Below, piece by piece: positions 6,339-9,430 of a stretch of DNA of 9,430 nt. Positions within the stretch are counted from its first letter, which is position 1. Each line of letters begins with the position of its first letter. Below the pieces are notes generated by a model. It ran no database searches. It saw nothing but the letters and a program-made list of their open reading frames with translations, and was not told the origin of the DNA. This DNA comes from an uncultured Opitutia bacterium (lineage in GTDB: Bacteria; Verrucomicrobiota; Verrucomicrobiia; Opitutales; UBA953): NCBI GenBank assembly GCA_903929325.1, contig CAIYUD010000026.1, positions 1 to 9,430 on the forward strand, given 5' to 3'. Made by a program: the position numbers and the translations under genes.

Positions 6339-7433
6339 ATGCATCTGAAAATCGCTGTTTTGCCTGGTGACTACATTGGGCCTGAAGTCATGTCGGCCGC
6401 CCTACCCGTCCTCGAAGCCGTGCTCAAAAAAGGCGGCCACACCCTCGAACACTCCACCCATCCCGTGGGCGGAGCCGGTATTGATGCCCATGGTAAAGCA
6501 CTTCCCGACAGCACACTCGCTGCCTGCCAAGCAGCCGATGCCATTCTCTTTGGATCTGTCGGCGGACCGAAGTGGGAAAAACTTCCACCCAAAGAACAAC
6601 CCGAACGCGCCTCCCTCTTACCACTGCGCAGTCACTTCCGACTTTTTGCCAACGTTCGCCCAGGCCTTCTCCCTCAAGCCTTACTTGAGACATCCCCGCT
6701 CCGTGCCGATCGCATCGCCAGCGGTATCGACATGGTTTGCATCCGCGAACTCACCGGCGGCCTCTACTTCGGCGCGAAATCCACCAAAGAAATTGCCGGC
6801 GGTGATATCGAAGCGATCGACACCATGGTCTACCGCCAATCGGAAATTGAGCGCATCACTGACGTCGCCATCGCCACCGCGCGTGCGCGTCGCAAACACA
6901 TCACCCTCGTCGACAAAGCCAACGTCCTCGAAACCTCCGTGCTCTGGCGCAAAGTTGTCGCTGCCCGCATCGCCGCAACCGCACCCGACATCACCCTCGC
7001 CTTCCTCTACATCGACAATGCCGCGATGCAGCTGATCTTGCGGCCGGGACAATTCGACGTCGTTCTCACCGAAAATATGTTCGGTGATATTCTCTCTGAC
7101 GAGATGGCCGTCGTCTGCGGTTCACTCGGCATGATGGCTTCGGCCTCACTCGGCGCTGGCCATAATCGTTACGGTAAACCCTTTGGACTTTACGAGCCCT
7201 CCGGTGGCACCGCGCCTGACATTGCTGGACAAGACAAAGCCAATCCCTGCGCACAAATTCTTTCGGTCGCCCTCATGTTGCGCCACTCCTTCGGTCTTGA
7301 AGCTGAAGCCAAGCAGATTGAAAACGCTGTCGACCGTACCATCGCCGATGGCATTCGCACCGCGGACATCGCCTCTGGCAAAGCATCCGTCGGCTGCAAA
7401 GCGATGGGCGCAGCCATCCTGGCTCGCCTGTGA
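6339..7433 (+). CDS. leuB: LeuB, 3-isopropylmalate dehydrogenase
   Basis: This enzyme oxidises and decarboxylates 3-isopropylmalate with NAD+ to 2-oxoisocaproate, the third step of leucine synthesis, in the cytoplasm. The 364 residues match the family length. Seen in order: the N-terminal GDYIGPEV (10-17), FGSVGGPKW (71-79), substrate arginines in LRSHFRLFANVRP (96-108) and CIRELTGGLYFG (134-145), catalytic Tyr143 in that motif, catalytic Lys193 in VDKANVLE (191-198), and metal aspartates Asp226 (YIDNAAMQL), Asp250 and Asp254 (NMFGDILSDEM). The NAD loop is LYEPSGGTAPDIAGQ (284-298), with the RTADI segment at 340-344. Tyr12 replaces the usual glycine of GDGIGPE. The downstream gene overlaps its stop by 4 bases (GTGA), indicating coupling. 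No other leu gene is in the window. A homologous tartrate or isocitrate dehydrogenase is less likely, given the VRELTGG and SGGTAPDIAGQ motifs. Confidence 0.95.
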   Translation: MHLKIAVLPGDYIGPEVMSAALPVLEAVLKKGGHTLEHSTHPVGGAGIDAHGKALPDSTLAACQAADAILFGSVGGPKWEKLPPKEQPERASLLPLRSHFRLFANVRPGLLPQALLETSPLRADRIASGIDMVCIRELTGGLYFGAKSTKEIAGGDIEAIDTMVYRQSEIERITDVAIATARARRKHITLVDKANVLETSVLWRKVVAARIAATAPDITLAFLYIDNAAMQLILRPGQFDVVLTENMFGDILSDEMAVVCGSLGMMASASLGAGHNRYGKPFGLYEPSGGTAPDIAGQDKANPCAQILSVALMLRHSFGLEAEAKQIENAVDRTIADGIRTADIASGKASVGCKAMGAAILARL

Positions 7434-7729
7434 GCGAAGCAGATCGCGAAAAGGCTGCGAAGCGCAGGCTTGAGGCTGTCACCAGTAGCTTTATGAGGGT
7501 GCCACGCCTGCCTGTGGACGTTGCCCGCGACCTACTCGACGCGGGCTACGGCCACCTCGACCAACTCTCTGGCCGTTCTGCCGAATCACTCCTCGCTGAA
7601 ATCAAAAAGCGCAACCCCGAGGCAACCGCCACCCACCTCGCCGCCCTGCGCCTCGCTATCTATGTAGCCGAGACGCCAAGTCCTGACCCCAAGTTACTCT
7701 TTCTGGATTGCTGGCAGCAAGTAAAGTGA
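7430..7729 (+). CDS. Small helix-hairpin-helix protein, probable divergent Cdd1 family
   Basis: This 99-residue cytoplasmic protein starts at a GTG overlapping the leuB stop (GTGA), so it is probably translated by re-initiation. After a basic helical lead (1-20), the layout resembles Cdd1/'pathogenicity locus' proteins: a hairpin region VPRLPVDVARDLLDAGYGHLD (24-44, family form close to IPGVGPSIARDL), a QLSGRSAESLLAEI helix (45-58), then AALRLAIYVAETPSPDPKLL (71-90), equivalent to the family's R-AVY-A-(T)-PDP-LL, and a terminal tryptophan segment. The glycines of the usual GVG hairpin are replaced by RLP, which may weaken non-specific DNA-backbone binding. The biochemical role of Cdd1 proteins is not established; DNA binding is suggested only by the fold. 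Assignment is from remembered family pattern and moderately sure; that it is a real gene is well supported by coupling and composition. Confidence 0.72.
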   Translation: MSEADREKAAKRRLEAVTSSFMRVPRLPVDVARDLLDAGYGHLDQLSGRSAESLLAEIKKRNPEATATHLAALRLAIYVAETPSPDPKLLFLDCWQQVK

Positions 7730-7736
7730 CCGGTCA
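7727..7736. promoter_or_regulatory. Perfect 10-base palindrome at gene end / promoter region
   Basis: TGACCGGTCA is a perfect palindrome whose first three bases are the stop codon of the preceding gene. Allowing one G-T mismatch it extends to AAG and TTT on either side. It sits where the -35 region of the next gene would lie (about 7732-7737), so it could be an operator or a weak terminator; it could also be chance. Confidence 0.3.
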
Positions 7737-7754
7737 TTTGCTATTCAGATAACC

Positions 7755-7760
7755 TATAAT
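7755..7760 (+). promoter_or_regulatory. Consensus -10 box (TATAAT) for the LON-domain gene
   Basis: A perfect TATAAT lies 12 bases before the ATG at 7773. Transcription would start near 7766-7768, leaving only about 5-7 untranslated bases, so the mRNA would be almost leaderless. No good -35 box is found at 16-18 bases upstream (GGTCAT at 7732-7737 at best), nor an extended TGn element. The A+T-rich stretch 7737-7763 stands out from the GC-rich coding sequence. Confidence 0.55.
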
Positions 7761-7772
7761 ACTTTGCGGAAT

Positions 7773-8423
7773 ATGGCCGCTGAAGACTTCCCCGTCATCC
7801 TGCTCGATGGATGCTCCTTGCTCCCCTTTCAGCGGCTGCCGCTGCACCTTTTCGAACCACGCTATCGTAAGATGGTGGAAGCTGCACTCGCGACCGATCG
7901 TCGTTTCGCCGTCGCCGAATCTATTTTGATGGCTGATGGCAAACAAGGCGTGGGACCTTGGGCAACACTCGGACATGTTATCTCCCATGAAACCTTAGCC
8001 GATGGACGTCACCTCGTGATGCTCGAAGGCGAAGTCCGTCTCAAAGTCGAAGGCCTTTCAAAACTCCGTCCCTTCCCGACGCTCCGCGCCGAAATCATTC
8101 ACGATGGCGACGCTGGCCCCGATGCGCACATCGCACTCGCGCGTACCACCGCAACCATGGAGCGCTTGCTTGCCAAAGCTGTGAGTGAAGACGAAGTCGC
8201 TCTACTTCTCCGACGCCTCCAAGAACTCGCCGCCTCGCATCCCGGACGTTTTGCAGACGCAGCCGCTGGACATCTCATTCAAGATACGACCTTACGTCGC
8301 AAATTGTTAGGCATGACCGATCCCCTTGTACGGCTGCGCCACGTCCAAAAGGCCCTGATTAAGTTGGAGGTCGAACTGCTCTTTGGACCTGACAACCCCG
8401 GCTTCAATCCGACGCTGAATTAA
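7773..8423 (+). CDS. Stand-alone LON substrate-binding (N-terminal) domain protein
   Basis: This 216-residue protein carries only the N-terminal domain of Lon protease (PUA-like beta domain plus helical tail), without ATPase or protease parts. Diagnostic is LLPFQRLPLHLFEPRYRKMV (16-35), the family's LP-(x)-PLHIFEPRYR signature. The typical TLGHVISHETLADGRHLVML strand segment and the GEVRLKVEGL strand follow, then a helical C-terminal half with LIQDTTLRRKLLGMTDPLVRL, like the LL...R..LL pattern of these proteins. Such stand-alone proteins are widespread; their molecular role is not established, though substrate or peptide binding is assumed from Lon. I chose the ATG at 7773 over an in-frame TTG at 7764 because the TTG lies at or before the predicted transcription start. 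No signal peptide is visible, so it should be cytoplasmic. Its own promoter separates it from leuB; a hairpin follows its stop. Confidence 0.88.
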   Translation: MAAEDFPVILLDGCSLLPFQRLPLHLFEPRYRKMVEAALATDRRFAVAESILMADGKQGVGPWATLGHVISHETLADGRHLVMLEGEVRLKVEGLSKLRPFPTLRAEIIHDGDAGPDAHIALARTTATMERLLAKAVSEDEVALLLRRLQELAASHPGRFADAAAGHLIQDTTLRRKLLGMTDPLVRLRHVQKALIKLEVELLFGPDNPGFNPTLN

Positions 8424-8440
8424 GCCTCTAGGGGCTTATT
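8421..8440 (+). terminator. Weak hairpin terminator after the LON-domain gene
   Basis: TAAGCC (8421-8426, beginning at the stop codon) pairs perfectly with GGCTTA (8433-8438) around a 6-base loop, followed by TTC and then a mixed tail. The stem is short and the T tract poor, so termination would be partial at best. Confidence 0.35.
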
Positions 8441-8448
8441 CTAGGGTA

Positions 8449-8476
8449 TTTGCAGCCTAGGCTTGATATTTAGAAT
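8449..8476 (+). promoter_or_regulatory. Probable promoter of the Fur-family gene
   Basis: TTTGCA (8449-8454; 4 of 6 to TTGACA) is followed after 16 bases by TAGAAT (8471-8476; 5 of 6 to TATAAT). Transcription would start near 8483, about 20 bases before the ATG at 8503. The -10 hexamer lies inside the operator-like inverted repeat described separately. An alternative -35, TTGATA at 8463-8468, has no good -10 partner. Confidence 0.5.
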
Positions 8477-8484
8477 GATTCCAA
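8470..8484. promoter_or_regulatory. PerR/Fur-like 7-1-7 operator overlapping the -10 box
   Basis: TTAGAAT, one base, ATTCCAA forms a 7-1-7 inverted repeat with a single mismatched pair. It matches 11 of 14 fixed positions of the PerR box TTATAATnATTATAA, the generic site type of Fur-superfamily repressors. It covers the predicted -10 hexamer, so binding would block transcription of the downstream regulator gene. Autoregulation is inferred; the sequence arrangement is seen directly. Confidence 0.55.
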
Positions 8485-8502
8485 TTCTTGTGCTTATTGC
8501 AA

Positions 8503-8934
8503 ATGCGTCTCAACACCACCGAGCTTGATCGTCTGAAGACTTCGCTGAAACAAGCAGGTCTCAAACCTACCCGCCAACGCGAGAACGTCTTGTCGATTTT
8601 ACTCTCCCGCCGCGACCACCCAACCGTTGAAGAAGTCTGGCAACGTTCGCGCACACTCTCGCGCGGCATCTCCTTGGCCACCGTTTACAACTGTCTCGAA
8701 TCATTTGTGGAGTCGGGCCTCGTGAAACAAGTGAACTACGAACGCGAACCCACGCGCTACTGCCCTAACCTTCGTCCACACGCTCACTTCAAGGATCAAG
8801 AAACCGGTCGCGTCTACGATATCGATCTACCGAACGAAGTTCTCATCCAACTCAATAGCATCTTGCCTGAAGGCTTCCGCCCCGAAGCGATCGAAATCTC
8901 CTTCCACGGCCGAACGAAAACACAGAACAGCTAA
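8503..8934 (+). CDS. Fur-superfamily transcriptional regulator lacking structural-zinc cysteines
   Basis: This 143-residue DNA-binding repressor probably senses metal, haem or peroxide and controls the neighbouring suf genes. The winged-helix part is clear: LKQAGLKPTRQRENVLSILL (15-34), DHPTVEEVW (38-46), and the recognition helix region GISLATVYNCLESFVESGLV (55-74). The dimerisation part follows, with PHAHF (92-96) and GRVYDIDLP (102-110). Aligned without gaps to PerR, the sensory His37, His91, His93 and Asp104 correspond to His39, His93, His95 and Asp106, but Asp85 is Cys87. The two CxxC zinc pairs are gone: the first reads DQET (98-101), the second TKTQ (138-141). The ATG at 8503 is preferred to an in-frame TTG at 8488, because that falls almost at the predicted transcript start. 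No Shine-Dalgarno core is present. An Irr-like or PerR-like role is possible; exact subfamily unsure. Confidence 0.9.
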   Translation: MRLNTTELDRLKTSLKQAGLKPTRQRENVLSILLSRRDHPTVEEVWQRSRTLSRGISLATVYNCLESFVESGLVKQVNYEREPTRYCPNLRPHAHFKDQETGRVYDIDLPNEVLIQLNSILPEGFRPEAIEISFHGRTKTQNS

Positions 8935-9018
8935 CCCGCTAACCAGCTAACCCGCTAACCAGCCCTCCAGCTAACCAGCCAATCAGCCATCCAGCTATCC
9001 AGCCAACCAGCCATTCAT
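8931..9018 (+). repeat. Eleven tandem imperfect 8-base repeats (consensus CYAACCAG)
   Basis: Eleven consecutive octamers fit without a single indel. Units 1-4 alternate CTAACCCG and CTAACCAG exactly; later units (such as CCATCCAG, CTATCCAG and CCAACCAG) differ by one to three bases. The array starts inside the stop codon of the Fur-family gene (TAA is bases 2-4 of unit 1) and occupies the first half of the spacer to sufC. Confidence 0.8.
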
Positions 9019-9089
9019 CCCGCTTCCCGCTTTCTTCTCTGCCTTCTTCCCCGCTACCACCGCTAACCCCGCTAACACCGCTAATTTCC
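8935..9089 (+). promoter_or_regulatory. C-rich, G-poor leader before sufC (candidate Rho-utilisation region)
   Basis: By hand count the 155-base spacer has about 73 C and 17 G, a strong C over G excess on the transcribed-sense strand with little self-pairing. This is the composition of Rho-utilisation sites. The octamer array makes up the first half; then come a pyrimidine tract (9019-9050) and the 9-base repeats. No sigma-70-type promoter or hairpin terminator is obvious, so sufC may be read from the upstream regulator's transcript with Rho-sensitive attenuation. The function is inferred. Confidence 0.35.
9051..9086 (+). repeat. Four tandem 9-base repeats (CCGCTAACM) before sufC
   Basis: The units are CCGCTACCA, CCGCTAACC, CCGCTAACA and CCGCTAATT, ending three bases before the sufC ATG. 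The CTAAC core is shared with the 8-base array upstream, but the period changes from 8 to 9. Confidence 0.7.
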
Positions 9090-9430
9090 ATGTCCCACCT
9101 CTCCATCCGCAATCTTCAAGCTTCCATCGGCGATCGTCCGATTTTGAAGGGCCTCAACCTTGAGATCCCCAAGGGCGAAGTTCACGCCATCATGGGACCC
9201 AATGGGACCGGCAAGAGCACGCTGGCCAAAGTGTTAGCCGGTCACTCCGACTATACCGTCACCGGCGGTGAAGTGTTACTCGATGGACAGCCCATTCTCG
9301 GGCTCGAGCCCGATGCCATCGCCCGCGCTGGCCTCTTCCTCGCCTTCCAATACCCGAGCGAAATCCCAGGCGTCACCATCGCCAACTTCATCCGCGCCGC
9401 GCTGGTCGCTCGCCAACCCAAAGGTGCTCC
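9090..9430 (+). CDS. sufC: SufC, Fe-S cluster assembly ATPase (N-terminal part, cut by window edge)
   Basis: The first 113 residues are visible before the window ends. SufC is the cytoplasmic ABC-type ATPase of the SufBCD scaffold that assembles iron-sulfur clusters; it has no membrane partner. The start MSHLSIRNLQASIGDRPILKG and the Walker A GPNGTGKSTLAKVLAGH (36-52) are clear. The segment after it (SDYTVTGGEVLLDGQPI) and the SufC-specific Q-loop region LFLAFQYPSEIPGVTIANFIR (83-103) separate it from transporter ATPases, where FQYP-EIPGV is not found. Walker A has Thr in the position usually Ser or Ala (GPNG-S/A-GKST), a mild variant. The ATG at 9090 follows the 9-base repeats and no Shine-Dalgarno core. 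The Fur-family regulator just upstream suggests regulation of the suf genes by metal or redox state. The remaining suf genes are expected beyond the edge but are not seen. Confidence 0.95.
   Translation, partial: MSHLSIRNLQASIGDRPILKGLNLEIPKGEVHAIMGPNGTGKSTLAKVLAGHSDYTVTGGEVLLDGQPILGLEPDAIARAGLFLAFQYPSEIPGVTIANFIRAALVARQPKGA

Noticed and set aside
6681..7052. Minus-strand reading frame opposite leuB
   Set aside because: Composition is that of a reversed leuB frame (glycine-, aspartate- and valine-rich), with no motif.
8488..8502. TTG start for the Fur-family gene at 8488
   Set aside because: It lies within about five bases of the predicted transcript start and overlaps the operator region; the ATG at 8503 fits family length.
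8931..9086. CRISPR array
   Set aside because: Units are 8-9 bases and contiguous, with no 20-40 base spacers.

Overview
The window is about 9.4 kb of ordinary, densely coding bacterial chromosome. The gene set and protein style best fit a Verrucomicrobiota bacterium, probably Opitutae. That placement is inference from gene order (a Fur-type regulator directly before sufC, a long-form Pst transporter) and from the absence of Shine-Dalgarno cores; there is no rRNA or marker gene to prove it.

Left part, minus strand (1-6190): a phosphate-specific transport operon in the classical order pstS-pstC-pstA-pstB-phoU, with phoU cut by the window edge. PstS captures phosphate in the periplasm, PstC and PstA form the channel, PstB powers it and PhoU links transporter state to Pho regulation. 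PstC (759 aa) and PstA (546 aa) are the long form: each has a large extracytoplasmic insert after its first membrane helix, a beta-propeller-like one in PstC and a coiled-coil one in PstA. Upstream of pstS are three 7-base half-sites at an exact 11-base period that look like a Pho box. Between pstS and pstC lie a REP-like imperfect palindrome and a GC-rich terminator, which should make pstS mRNA more abundant than the rest.

Middle part, plus strand (6339-8423): leuB (leucine biosynthesis) diverges from pstS and overlaps by 4 bases a small gene for a divergent Cdd1-type helix-hairpin-helix protein. Next comes a stand-alone LON substrate-binding-domain protein with its own TATAAT box, only about 12 bases before the ATG.

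Right part, plus strand (8424-9430): a Fur-superfamily regulator that has lost both structural-zinc CxxC motifs, preceded by a 7-1-7 PerR/Fur-like operator lying on its own probable -10 box. It is followed by a C-rich, G-poor 155-base leader built of 8-base and then 9-base tandem repeats, and by the start of sufC, the ATPase of the SUF iron-sulfur assembly system. The arrangement suggests that the regulator controls itself and the suf genes in response to iron, haem, Fe-S or peroxide status.

I see no mobile element, CRISPR array, tRNA or rRNA, no gene-free stretch over 300 bases, and no wholly new multi-gene system. The most interesting signals are the zinc-site-less Fur protein with its operator, the octamer-repeat leader before sufC, the consistent lack of Shine-Dalgarno sequences, and the regulatory architecture around pstS.
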